DNA of 64,000 nt from Haliclona indistincta (GCA_964017065.1 OZ024783.1:14577820-14641819); one strand, 5' to 3'. Positions 42,345 through 53,591 are shown, numbered from the stretch's first letter. Program-made: numbers and translations. The notes: generated from the letters alone by a model not told the origin.

Positions 42345-43880
42345 ACAAGAAAATAAAAAGATTTCTAACGAAATCCAGAGGATGTAGGGATGAATGAAAC
42401 CTGCTAACAAGGAACTAGCATGGAATGGTAACACGATTGACTTGCTAACAGACCATAGATCCCTACATCAGTGGCTGCTGTGGCAGACTATAGCTAATTC
42501 AGCTAGTTGCTCTTGACTAACACCGAAGTGCATTGAATTGAATTCAACTTGGCTGTGACAAATATTGATCTTATGCATGTACAGCCACTGATGTAGGGAT
42601 CTATGGTCTGTTATACCATACTTCAATGTTTCTGACCAATCAGATTGCTCAAAACGAGGTGATTTATTTCACTTATTACACCTCCCAGTTCACTTATTAC
42701 ACCTCCAATTTCACTTATCACACCGCAGAATGGACCCGTTGTGAACAAAACAGTTATACTGTCGTAGCTTGAAAAAAGATTTGATTCATGCACTTACACT
42801 TCGTAGTTAGCTTCTCCATGCTTAAGCGCTTCTAGTGAGACCCAAAGTCGCGCTTCTACACGGCTGGAAGATAGGAAACTGAAGCGTCGTCACTAACTTA
42901 TGAATTCAAACGACGCGCTCTTACACGATCGTCGCTCGATGATGGAAACGGCGACACTACTGGCTTCTCGCAACAGTAGAGGGCTTGTTTCAGTGCTTGG
43001 TAGTCTTGGGAAGCTTACCTGAGAGCGCAGTATGGTATAAATACCTTATACCATGAAACAGTCGGGCAATACGGGATTAAAATCACCTTGGAAACCGAAA
43101 TAGACGCCCTCGCGCTTCGTGCTCGGGTCGTCTATACTATCGGTTTCCGCGGTGATTTAAATCCCGTATTGCCCTCCTTTTCATGGTATAACCTATATTT
43201 AACAAGTCAGTCGTGTTACCATTCCATGCTAGTTCCTTGGTGATTGACATTGTGGACCAGTAGCAGATTTCATTCATTCTACATCCTATGGATTTTGTTA
43301 GAAATCTTTTAATTTTCTTGTTTGTGTCCTTTTATGAGTTTCAAATTTTTGGTTCAGTTCGAATTCGGCAAGATTATGTATTTCTTTGTTTACACCATTG
43401 GTTTGGTTTGCTGTTGTTGATAATTTCTTTATGTGACCTTTTTAACTTGTAGCTCAAACTTTATTATTCCTAAATTGCTCATGCATTCTGCAAATCATTC
43501 GAGCCTCACCCACTCTTGTTCACAAAATTCTGTACGGCTGTGATACTAAACGAGCTTACTCGATGAGTTGTTCTTCGAAGACTTCTGACGCCAATATGCG
43601 CTCTCCATACGGTGATACCCTACTTTTAGAAAGAAGAAAACGAAGATGACAAAACTCGATTCTCACCGTTTCCAGGTTCGTCACATTAGTGACCATTTCG
43701 AGCAATCTCCTTGCTACTGTAAGATGGGGCAACACTAGAAAGCAGATCTAAGTGTCTTTGGACGTATAAAATTCATCACCAGGCGAAATATCAGCGTCTG
43801 ACCGCTAATACATTGTATGTAGCAGCCATTTTGTTTTCTTTGCCATCCCTACATAGGGAGTCACTTCCGTGCCTCCCTAA
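42345..43880 (-). mobile_element. Large palindromic element, half copy H, interrupted
   Basis: The internal inverted repeat starts at 42345 (AAGAAAATAAAAAGATTTCT) and one arm ends GCCTCCCTAA at 43880, next to TA. The repeat is broken between GGTCTGTTA (42603-42611) and ACAAGTCAGTCGTG (about 43200) by a foldback insertion. Part of the arm between 43620 and 43630 is also deleted relative to other copies. Confidence 0.75.
42612..43200. mobile_element. Foldback insertion with long hairpin
   Basis: Begins TACCATACTTCAATG and ends ATGGTATAACCTATATTTA. 43046-43192 is a near-perfect hairpin (TTATACCATGAAA... pairing with ...TTCATGGTATAA, and CGGGCAATACGGGATT pairing with AATCCCGTATTGCCC). At 42668-42722 are three near-identical units CACTTATTACACCTCC. 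No coding capacity. It sits within copy H at the site where other copies read GTCTGTTAGCAAGTCAATCG. Confidence 0.75.
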
Positions 43881-43922
43881 TACTTCTACTAATAAATGTG
43901 TATGTGTATGTCCTGCACTTAC

Positions 43923-43988
43923 CGAGTCCACATTATATCCAGTCTTGCTATTAATCTCCAAAAAGCTGATTCCAAACTCATCAGCTAA
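43923..43988 (-). CDS. Rab GTPase exon, G5 region (locus A)
   Basis: A 66-bp exon between CTGTAG and GTAAGT encoding LADEFGISFLEINSKTGYNV-DS. This is the G5 guanine-recognition segment of Rab proteins (family form F-x-E-[TI]-S-A-K-x-x-x-N-V; here INSKTGYNV). Phase 0 at both ends. It joins in phase with the exon at 38392-38445. The exons carrying G1 to G4 should lie at higher coordinates on this strand but were not found; the flanks are filled by palindromic copies H and I. It may be a remnant of a duplicated Rab gene. Confidence 0.75.
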
Positions 43989-44124
43989 CTACAGACATAC
44001 ATGTAGCACCAGATCACAGGTTAAAAATTATAGCCCAGTGTGTACTATGTACAATGAACAATTATCACTTTAAATGAGCTTGTTTTTGACTTAGCCTCTG
44101 CGCACCTATGCAAAGTAAATAAAA

Positions 44125-45405
44125 AAGATTTCTATCGAAATCAAAAGGATGTAGTGATGAAGAAATCTACCACTGGTTCACAATGTAAACCAACAAGGAA
44201 CAAGCATGGAATGGTAACACGATTGACTTGCTAACAGACCATAGATCCCTACATCAGAGGCTGCTGTGGTCTGACTATAGCTAGTTCAGCTAGTTACTGT
44301 ATGTTGACTGTCACCTGACGTGCGTTAAATTGAATTCAACTTGTGACAAAATATTGATCTTGTGTACAGCCACTGATGTAGGGATCTATGGTCTGTTAGC
44401 AAGTCAATCGTGTTACCATTCCATGCTTGTTCCTTGTTGGTTTACATTGTGAACCAATGGTAGATTTCTTCATCACTACATCCTCTTGATTTCGATAGAA
44501 ATCTTTTTAATTTACTTGTTTGTGTCCTTTTTTTCTTTTTCAGTGAAGTGCAGTTCAATACTCATGCATGTACCGAGCCGTCTTTGTTTCCACCATTAGT
44601 TTAGTTTTCCTGTTGTTGATGGCTTTTCTTTATTATTATTATTAATTTAAACTTGTAGCTAAAATCGTTATGCTGTACATACCAGCTCGCCTACGCATGC
44701 ATGCATGCATGCAGTTCATACGAGCCCCGCCCACACTTATTTGCATACCTATACGACTTATCTGGCAAACGCAGAATGGAGATCTTCACGAGCTTACCGT
44801 TCTTCGAAGACTCCAGACAAATGCCGGGTATGTGTTCTCGGGCCGTGATCCGTACGGCGCGGCGATACTCTAGCTCGATCATCTAGCTAGTGCTTGGTCA
44901 CGTGCGCTAGCCACTGCTTGGTCACGTGCGTATGCATATTGCGCAATCACAATAATGGCGTCTAACACTTAGCTGACAATGGATCACGATCGAGAAATCG
45001 AGGAATTTATATCGCCGTTACGCTAAAAACAAGGTTCAAAAGGCACCTGCTAGGAGAATTTCACGACTGCTCGTGGGTGTTTTGGTCTCGGCACTGCTCG
45101 CGTAAAGGCGCTAGGCGCGCTGAAGAAAGAAGAAGAAGAAGAAGAAAGAAGAAGAAAGAAGAAGACGAAGATGACGAAACTCGATTTTCACCGTTTCCAG
45201 GTTCGTCACTTTAGTAACAATTTTGATCAATCTCCTTGCTACTGTAAGATGGGGCAACGCCAGAGAGCAGATCTAAGTGTTTTTGGACGTATAAAATTCA
45301 TCACCAGGCGAAATAACAGCGTTTGAACGCTAATACATTGTATGTAGCCGCCATCTTGTTTTCTCGTTCATCCTTACATAGGGAGTCACTACCGTGCCTC
45401 CCTAA
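44125..45405 (-). mobile_element. Large palindromic element, half copy I
   Basis: The internal inverted repeat (44125-44515) then one full arm ending GCCTCCCTAA at 45405 next to TA. Not interrupted, so it is the best reference half copy. The frames near 44670-44886 are repeat-derived. Confidence 0.8.
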
Positions 45406-45854
45406 TATACAGTGGAACACTCGAAGAGAGTAGAAAAATGTGTTTTTGACATTTTGTTTCATATCGCAGGAACTAAGTGTCCCATGACCATGTTGCAGGT
45501 ACCATTATGATCCTCTATCCCTACTGAATGTAATGAACTATTATGGTTTCTTGTCACGTGACACACACATGAAACAATATGGCGCTTTTTTGAGGCATGT
45601 AGCAGAACACGTTTAGTTGGAGATCTCTGTATGTGCTGGTAGTTAAGAGCTCATAATGGATATGTGAACTGTACTAACGTACCTTTGACCAACATCTTGG
45701 CGCCCAGTCAGCGTCACTACAAAAGTGCGGTGCGAAGACTGGTTTTTGCGACCAGCCCCAACGTTAGGTTAGAGAACTCACGAACCTGCCGGAGTTAAGA
45801 TGCAAAACTTGCTTGCTGGATAGTTTACACATTAATGATTACGAAAACACTTAC

Positions 45855-45927
45855 CTTGAGCGCCTTCTTCACTTCGTCGTGAATAGCGCAGCTCTTCCGT
45901 TCGCGAGTGCTGTTTTCTTGCCGCCAT
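45855..45927 (-). CDS. Candidate first exon of an unidentified gene
   Basis: ATGGCGGCAAGAAAACAGCA starts a 73-bp open segment (MAARKQHSRTEELRYSRRSE-EGAQ) ending at a strong GTAAGT donor. There is no homology to recognise. It lies 1.9 kb upstream, on the same strand, of the Rab exon at 43923 and 12 kb upstream of the ROCO gene; its phase (1) does not join directly to either. It could be a 5' exon of one of them with other exons unseen, or chance. Confidence 0.3.
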
Positions 45928-46791
45928 CTTGCGACTTTAATGGATTTTGTGATGTCACACGTTGGTTATTAGCATGTGTTGCATCACATTACCAGAAATT
46001 CTGGGACACGGAGTTTAATTTTTCCGTATACCGTTCCGTATACTAACCTTGGTTAATGTATTACGGGGATTGAGAGCGACCTGAAAACGCATCGCCCTAA
46101 GTCACCTAACGTCTGGAAAGCTTAGTTCGACCTGGAAACATGCTCTAGAGACTCGTGGCTAACCTGCTGTACGCATAGCTAAGCGCTCGCAGACGCGCTC
46201 TTTTTTCCCCCGACGATCGTTAGCGCTCTCATTCTCGTAAGGTTCCGGTTAGGTACAGGAGGAATGCCGCATACTTAATATTCATAATCCAGTCAACCAC
46301 ACCCACATTTGAATGAATATTGGTTATCATTCCCGCGCGACCCGCGAAATCTTATCTCTGGTATAGCTCGCAGCTGTGATCTAAGACTACAATGTCTGAT
46401 CAGCACGATCCCTTAGCCAACAATGAATCAGACGCTGCCGGTAAGACCGATTGATCAGCTGCTGCCATTATAATTATAATAATAATCTAAATAGGAATAA
46501 AACTGCTGGGTAGATGCACTGGTTGCCTGAAAAGAAAGAGGAGTACAGAATATTGTCGATTGAAATGTCTCACAAGGGAGAGAAGACAACATCTTGTCAA
46601 GATTGCTTTGAGAGAGGTACGTGTCTCCGTGAGTACTTGCCGCCTAACTCATTGTCATTGTGGTCGAAGAGTACCTACTAGTTATGAAGCAATTGGGCTA
46701 GAGCTTGATCTTCCACTGTGTGTCAGTAGTGATCTCCAAAGTGTTACTGTTTCTCACTCTGAAAACTGTGTGACAGGGTATTTTGATTACT

Positions 46792-48558
46792 TAGTCATAG
46801 ATCTTAGAGACTAACGTACCCGGGATAGGAAACTCGTAAATTTCGTTTGCGGATGATGGTTGCGCGCGAAATAAGAATCAGTAACAGGCGAACAATAATG
46901 GCTGAATCTACTGCTGCTATCTGCGCTACTGCAGTTAACACAGTCAGCGCCTGATGCAAGCAAAACTATAGATATGTAACAGAGTTCTGAACTCATGTGT
47001 GTGTTGTTTGTCGCTGTGTACTACGCGTGCACGACTCCTATGTGTCTCGTTCAGTCTAACTGATTGTTGTCTGTCGCTATAAATGTGTGTGTAAGTTGAT
47101 TCAAAGTGTTGTTGTTGTTAATTCCAACTGAACAAGAACTCAGCACGTGTACAGATGAGTTTATTACATTGTGTAACAGTCAGACAATAATTATCAAACA
47201 ATGCATCATCACTATTCTTTTACAGGTCGACGCGCTAGAAATAATATAAGTCGCGCTCTAGCATATCCTGGTTTTCAAGCCTCAGCTGTTGTGATAATGT
47301 TCAATGGTATGGGTATTCTCTCTAGTGGGTCTTGGCTATCCAGTGATAGCCTCATGATCATGGATCTGGCAGGATATTACCAGCCTGCGGCCCTTCATGC
47401 TGCCCGATGCCAGCAGAAACTTGTCAGGGACTAGAGAGAGAGAAACAGAGCCTTAATCGAATACACATGTATTTGTGCTACAGACTTACATGTACAATTG
47501 AGTCAGCTACATGGAGTTGGTTTATGAGTCATAAACACAAGTTTACAAGAGCTTGTACATGTAAGTAGACAAAGCCTCAGGCAACAAAACACGCTTACGG
47601 AACATTCGCTTGTTCACAAACGAAACTAGCTAGTTTGTGGTGTATGGTATCTAGACTGCTAACTTTTAGTAGTAACTAAGAAGCAAAAATGTGAATGTGC
47701 TGCAAGTAATAGGTACATAGAGAATGGCGGCGACCGTTACACAGCATAAAACAAACTAGGAATTACGAACTGGACTCCTACACGACAAACAATAAACTTA
47801 CATTTACTCAGCTAAGCAATGAGACGAGAATAAAATCTTTTGTAGCTAAGTTGACGCCTTGCTCACTGTTCTGCAGTAGCTTTTGCATTAGCAACTGGAG
47901 ATAGCTGAAGCCCTTTTCCAGCGCAACCATCATCTGCAAAACATTTTGTACGCGTTCCAATGGGATCACGTGAGTAGTTTCCTATCCCGGGTACGTTAGT
48001 CTCTAAGATCTATGACTTAGTCTCGTCCCCAGACCACACCCCTTCCGCTATGCTCGGGAGAGGGTCTGGTTAAATGAAGGCAAATTCCTGGTTCCGTGAT
48101 GTTTCATTCTCAGAATTGTGAAATACCAATCAGATTGCAGTATTTCCCAAAATTCACATTACCTGCATGCGACATTGATCATGGCTTATCCAAGGAATGC
48201 TACAATGTATCATGGAATCGATATCGAAGAGCGCTAAACAGCTTGGATATTCGTGTTTGTCGGCTGAGTAGCAAGAAGTCGTGGTTAATTTCGTAGCGGG
48301 TTTGTTTCTCTTCCTACAGGAGCTGAGAAGTTTCTTTGTTACCTAGTCCTACCAAGTATCTTCAACTTGCTTCATAACAGTAAATCTTGCATAGTTATAG
48401 TTGTGTGTCCTTTGAAGCTTGATGGAAGACGAGGTAGCTAATTGTTGAGCACATGATTTCGCGCGTGACAATTACGTCATTGAACCAGGAATTTGCCTTC
48501 ATTTAACCGGACCCTCCCAAGCATTAGCAGAAGAGAGAGTGGTCTGGGGATGAGACTA
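46792..48558. mobile_element. Mutator-like element, itself interrupted
   Basis: TAGTC at 46792-46796, then resuming TCGTCCCCAGACC at 48023 and ending GGTCTGGGGATGAGACTA at 48558. Target duplications TTGATTACT (46783-46791) and GTGATTACT (48559-48567). The other arm of the host element reads GTGATTACT uninterrupted (complement near 49433-49441), which proves the empty site. Without the inner insertion it is about 540 bp. Confidence 0.85.
46797..48014. mobile_element. Inner inverted-repeat element with 8-bp TSD
   Basis: ATAGATCTTAGAGACTAACG and GTACCCGGGATAGGAAACT at the left pair with their complements at about 47965-48014. It is flanked by ACTTAGTC at 46789-46796 and 48015-48022. An 8-bp duplication suits hAT- or P-like elements. 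It lies five bases inside the element above. The short frame 47201-47434 is unrecognised. Confidence 0.8.
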
Positions 48559-50003
48559 GTGATTACTATGATGGACAACATCTATCGTACTACCAAATAT
48601 GGCTTCTCTTGCTTCTTTGCCACTATGAAAACATCTATTGGGGGTGGAAGGGTTGTAGCTATACTTGTCTCAGAGGGTCTACGGATTGTAAACGAGTGGA
48701 ATAGCAATTGGTCTCCATAGTTCCTTATGACAGATAAAAGTATAGCCTCGTACCCAGGCCTTCAAGTAGTGTCGAGCTAGGTGCTATTGGGAGTCTATTT
48801 CCGTTCTGTTTTCAATTGCTCTGCGACTTTCAGAGAGCACAAGCATGGGAACGTTGGGTCAACAAAGGTGCTAATGAAGTTTTACATTCTGATAAGGAGC
48901 TCGAGTCTGTTCTGAGATACGCAATTACAGTAATTGCATATGCAACTACAGGTACATTGTACCACTCTGTTTTACATGTCTATACATTATAATTATTACT
49001 ATGTGTCACAATAATAAAATAATATTATTGTGTTCATTTTAGTTGGATGAGAAATGGCGAGACATTGAGAGTCAACCCTGGTATGTTGGAAACAAAAAGC
49101 TTCAAGTGTACATGAATTCTGAATGGATGTCATGTCATCAAGTAAGAATGTTATGTAAATTGCATACGTCATGTAGCTACTATGGTTTGTATCATTGATT
49201 AAAGAAGTATCCATTATTATGCTTAGTTTCTAGCAGTTAATAAACGTTGAATGTATAACTGCATATTATACACGTGCAGCACTATAAAGTCTCGGTCAAA
49301 GTTATTAATATAAATTTTCTTTCTCACATGCAGATAATGGGCACATGCTTATCGGAAAAAGTTCCATAACAGAGTCGACATGAATTTTCTGACTTGCAAT
49401 TTTTTCATCCATTCCTCCCACGCCTTTTCTGAGTAATCACATACCCTGTCACACAGTTTTTGGAGTGAGAAACAGTAACACTTTGGAGATCACTGACACA
49501 CTGTAGAACATCAAGCTCTAGCCCAATTGCTTCATAACTAGTAGGTACTCCCCGACCACAATGACCATGAGTTAGGCGGCAAGTACTCACGGAGACACCT
49601 CTCTCAAAGCAATCTCGACAAGATGTTGCCTTCTCTCCCTTGTTAGACATTTTCAATCGACAATATTCTGTAACCAGTGCATCTACCCAGCAGTTTTATT
49701 CCTATTTATTATAATTTATAATAACAGCAGCTGATCAATCGGTCTTACCGGCAGCGTCTGATTCATTGTTGGCTAAGGGCTCGTGCTGATCTTCTTTCCA
49801 AGACTGGCAGACATTGTGGTCTTAGATCTAGCTAGCGCTAGAAGCCTGTACAGCTGCGAGCTACCAGAGGTTAGATTTCGCGGGTCGCGCGGGAAAGATA
49901 ACCAATATTTATTCAAAGTGGGTGTGGTTAACTGTATTATGAATATTAAGTATGCGGCATTCCTGATCCTGTACCTAACCGGAACCAAAACCCAATTGGT
50001 ATA

Positions 50004-52270
50004 TGAGTCTCGTTAAGCGGAGACTTCCTAATTAATAGGGTTCTCCTCAGCACTCGCGTTATGCGAGTCATCATCGATACTAATTGCAAGAGACTTCCCC
50101 TCTCTCAGCCGAGCTCTCAGCAACCGCCTTTGCCAGTGGACACGAGATGGTAGCGCTACTAGCACGTTGGTAAGCACCTAGAATAGCTAGTATACATCTT
50201 TAATACTCTGCCCCGACCTCTGTACATGCAGTCTGGTGAGGTTGTTCATAATAAACATGTCAAGTTGACCCTGATGAGCACTTTTTTGCGATAGGTGAGT
50301 TGCAAGTGTATGTTTTATTTGTCAGAAAGTGTTTCATTCTGAGATCCTAAAGCTATATTCAAACTTTTATCATTGTCACTTCTCTAGATGATTGTATGGT
50401 TGTTGATAATACCTTCTATGCCATTCCATGATTCCCGAACCCGAAACAAGCAGTCTGCACGAATCTCTCAAGTGCTTATTGAATGTCTCAGGACTGACAT
50501 CAGCTGTGACCTTGTAGTATTTGGCAAAATAATGTAATTTTGTTGTCTAAAATTTTAATACAGTTTATACTATCTTAATCCAATTCTACAAACTTGTCTG
50601 GGAGAGGGTTAATTACTGGGATACTCTCACACACCTTTCCACTTGGTACAGACACGATGCTGTTGTAGTGACAATTCATCTCATAATGAAGTTCAAAATG
50701 AGATGGCCCAGGAACACCATCCAAGGGGCTACCAGCAAGAACTGGGTATCGAAATGAATGGCGAAGTGGTTGGATGGTTTGCCAGTGTGGTCCTGAACCA
50801 GGTGTTGAACAGCAAAAGAAAATTGGCACTTGAAAGTAGCATGATACAGCCAATAGCTCGATGTGTGTCGCCCAATGATCCTGCTCCATCATGTATTGTG
50901 TATGTAAGTCTGTGATTTGTGTGGGTCTTGATATAACAAACAGAAATAGCTCCACTCTCTATAACAGATATTCTGGAAAGGCAATATCCAGTGTCATCTA
51001 GCTTCCTGGAACTGCGCTTTTTTCTTTTTGTTGCTTTTTTGACTTTGGATTAATAGTATATTAATAATAATAGTTATAATAATAATATTAATAAAAATAG
51101 TTATTTTGGCTTAATATACCAAGTGTATGTCTTCTTTTCTTCCAATGCTTTCCATTGGAGAAATTCATCTCTGCTTGAAACTTCATGATTTTCAGTGACT
51201 GAAATAAAAGTGTATAAAGTAAAATTGCTGTCGTTTGATGTAGAAATAGTTATTACCAATAGAGATTTTATGCTCTCGGGTCATGTATGAACTCAGTCGT
51301 GTTGCATGAAAAAAACTAGAGTCACATTTGGGGCAAGTGAACCTCCCTTCCTTTTTCATCTGCTTTACTCCATGCACCATTTTCAGGTGACTGCTGAGAT
51401 TGTCATATCGATTGTAAACTTTAGTGCAACCACTGACAGTACATGGAAAGAGTAGAAATTTAATTTAATACGGTGTTACTCCAGGGTGAATACAATGTGA
51501 ATACAATGAAATAAAGCAGTGGTGTAGGGAATGATACAAAATAAAAATAATTGTTAGTTCAGAGGAGACCACGCACTCTCAGCTACGAATATTTCTTTAG
51601 CTGTAAAATGTATATAAATTATTATTACGACAGAAACATGTTGTGTTGTCTTACAATTAGCTTAGACTTCTTGACAGCAGGCTCACTGCTACTTGTAGGT
51701 ACATCATTTTCCTGTGATTTCTACTCAAAGATTCATACCGATTGATATGTACTTTACTATAAACTTACGGTTTTGAACTTAGTCAATTCTTCAGTAGATT
51801 CATCATAGCAAGACTCAGATGATGACTGTAATTGTGAAAAGAGAAGTGTAAATTTAGATTCAGATCACAACTGATAACTGACTGTCAAAAGTCTCTTAAA
51901 TGTAGTCCCATGACCTGGACATTCAAAATCTGAATCTGACCATCTTTGGTCCGAGTCTTCATTCTCTTCCGAGTCATTCATGACCAATGTCGATGATCAC
52001 CAGCTGGCGGTCCGATCGCTAGGATAGCTTGCTAATTTGGTACTTTGTGGTAGTATAAGCGTACTATTATAGCTCAGACTAAGTTGGAGCAATTGAAACG
52101 GCTGCAACAGCGAGTTTAGTAATTGTGACTGAATTGAACGCGCGCTGAGTTCCCGCGCTTACAAGAGGAAATTCCTCCTATTAAATGAACTAATTACTCG
52201 CACAAGCGCGAGTACTGAGGAGAACCCTGTTGAGTAAAGTAATTAGGAAGTCTGCGCTTAACGAGACTCA
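50004..52270. mobile_element. Inverted-repeat element carrying a zinc-finger/OTU gene
   Basis: Ends TGAGTCTCGTTAAGCGGAGA and GCGCTTAACGAGACTCA, with about 60 bp of inverted pairing including GGTTCTCCTCAG / CTGAGGAGAACC. Flanked by TTGGTATA (49996-50003) and TTGGGATA (52271-52278), an 8-bp duplication with one mismatch. 2267 bp. It encloses the minus-strand gene at 50575-51981. The ends resemble the TAGTCTCG family. No transposase core is visible, so it is probably non-autonomous. Confidence 0.8.
50575..51981 (-). CDS. Element-borne C2H2 zinc-finger / OTU-like protein
   Basis: Minus-strand exons deduced from splice signals. From the ATG at 51981: MNDSEENEDSDQRWSDSDF onwards (acidic), donor GTCAGT. 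51769-51825 (SSSESCYDESTEELTKFKT) and 51655-51711 (ENDVPTSSSEPAVKKSKLI), both 57 bp, phase 0. A zinc-finger exon ending at 51257 with two C2H2 fingers (CTVSGCTKVYNRYDNLSSHL-KMVH and CPKCDSSFFHATRLSS-YMTREH). 51120-51198 (ENHEVSSRDEFLQWKALEEK). A final exon at 50575 to about 50940 with HWATHIELLAVSCYFQVPIF and CHYNSIV, which match the C-terminal half of OTU-family cysteine proteases including the catalytic His. The expected DGNCLF-type segment with the catalytic Cys was not found, the acceptor of the finger exon is unclear, and the last junction as drawn would create a stop. So it may be a decayed or partly captured gene. Confidence 0.55.
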
Positions 52271-52287
52271 TTGGGATATTGTAGTCA

Positions 52288-52332
52288 ACCACAGACCCTT
52301 TCCGATAGAAAGGGTCTGGCTACGCGAGACTA
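52288..52332. repeat. Half of a TAG...CTA element
   Basis: AGACCCTTTCCGATAGAAAG followed by GGTCTGGCTACGCGAGACTA has the subterminal hairpin and end of the Mutator-like families here, but no partner end was found nearby. Confidence 0.5.
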
Positions 52333-52708
52333 AGACTCTACATGCTCTACAGAGGTTTTATTACTTATTGCAAAGAAGATTTGAGTGTAAAGCGTCACCT
52401 TGCAGTCACTAATGTGTCAAGTCACTGGTATTTATTCACACAATAGAGCATGATCAAAGACTTAATGACATTTTAACGCATTAGTGCTCCACGCTTTACG
52501 GTCTACGCTCTACGGTTTACGCTTCACCCTAGTAATAAAACCGCTGTAGGGATCAGCAGCAACAGCGACGGTAGCCAGGTGGGCGTGGCCAAAATGCACG
52601 TGAGGGGAGCGCGTGACATTTGTATGGCTTCTCGAGTCTGTTCTTTTCACATGATCCCGATAGAGGCTAAGACGGCGACTAATCTGTAGCCATACAGCCC
52701 CGGACAGC

Positions 52709-52832
52709 ATGACTCAGCCAGATGATTTTCATTACAGGGTCGTCCTCACAGGAGACAGTTGTGTGGGCAAGACTAGTATACTCACGAGATTCACTGAGGC
52801 TACCTTCAGCGAATCAGTCCCAGCAACAATTG
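52709..52832 (+). CDS. Rab GTPase exon 1 (locus C)
   Basis: Starts at ATG 52709 and ends at a GTGAGA donor: MTQPDDFHYRVVLTGDSCVG then KTSILTRFTEATFSESVPAT-IG. The P-loop GDSCVGKTS is complete (G15 to S23), followed by switch I ending TIG. It is 124 bp and ends in phase 1, identical in length and phase to the minus-strand exon at 27195-27318. It lies 430 bp downstream of the OTU element. Exon 2 follows after 89 bp. Confidence 0.85.
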
Positions 52833-52921
52833 GTGAGAGACTGTTGTCATTATCACAGACACACTATAATACTGATTAGCTGTACTGTAAATGGTTTTAT
52901 AACTAATAATTATACTGTCAG

Positions 52922-53047
52922 GTGTTGATTTTAGGCTCCATATTGTTGATATTCATGGTGAGAAGATCAAGTTACAGATATGGCCGGGACACTGCTGGTA
53001 ATCAACGCTTCAAAGAAACGATAAAGCCTTACTATAAGGGCGCCATG
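52922..53047 (+). pseudogene. Rab exon 2 (locus C) with 4-bp frameshift
   Basis: Acceptor CTGTCAG, donor GTAAGC. It reads VDFRLHIVDIHGEKIKLQIW, then PGHCW and a stop. Skipping four bases (CCGG, at about 52983-52986) restores DTAGNQRFKETIKPYYKGAM, the normal switch II. The exon is 126 bp, exactly four longer than the minus-strand paralogue at 10219-10340 (122 bp). The insertion falls directly before the Asp of DTAG and would end the protein after about 65 residues. Either this copy is dead or the bases are an assembly error. Confidence 0.85.
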
Positions 53048-53591
53048 GTAAGCAGTGTTCCTCACAAAGACACAATTTTAGATAGTTGCCCGGCCATGTA
53101 TCACATTATCATTATGATGATTTATTTGAAAATGTGTGCATCCATTAGGCTATGTGAACGTCTGCATCGGAATGGGACTTAAAGTTCATGATGATAGCAA
53201 CTCTAAAGAAAATTAAAAAGATTTCTATCGAAATCAAAGGGATGTAGGGATAAAGAAATCTACCACTGGTTCACAATGTAAACCAACAAGGAACAAGCAT
53301 GGAATGGTAACACGATTGACTTGCTAACAGACCATAGATCCCTACATCAGTGGCTGCTGTGCACGTGGCAAACTATAGCTAGTTCAGCTAGTTGCTGTTG
53401 ACTGGCACCTGACGTACATTCAGCTTGTGACAAAATATTGGTCTTATGTACAGCCACTGATGTAGGGATCTATGGTCTGTTAGCAAGTCAATCGTATTAC
53501 CATCCATGCTTGTTCCTTGTTGGTTTACATTGTGAACCAGTGGTAGATGTTTTATCCCTACATCCCTTTGATTTCAATAGAAATCTTTTTA

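Larger units (their letters stand above)
46241..49986. mobile_element. Long inverted-repeat element with exon-like arms
   Basis: GGTTCCGGTTAGGTACAGGA at 46241 pairs with its complement ending at 49986. The arms are about 540 bp (46241-46790 and 49440-49986) with small indels. The left arm carries an ATG segment MSDQHDPLANNESDAA at 46391 with a GTAAGA donor, then after a TAG acceptor at about 46494 an open Cys-rich segment IKLLGRCTGCLKRKRSTEYC. The right arm has the same sequence with a 23-bp loss in that segment. Flank duplication is not clear. It is interrupted by the nested elements below. The centre (48568-49439) holds no recognised gene. Confidence 0.7.

Noticed and set aside
45409..45425. 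TACAGTGGAACACTCG as a second mariner MITE end
   Set aside because: No partner end with GTTCCACTGTA was found downstream, so only a chance match or a tiny remnant remains.
48331..48362. Minus-strand LVGLGNKETS resembling a Rab G4 segment
   Set aside because: It lies within a Mutator-like element, is followed by a stop, lacks the NKxD aspartate and has no splice pairing with the known exons.
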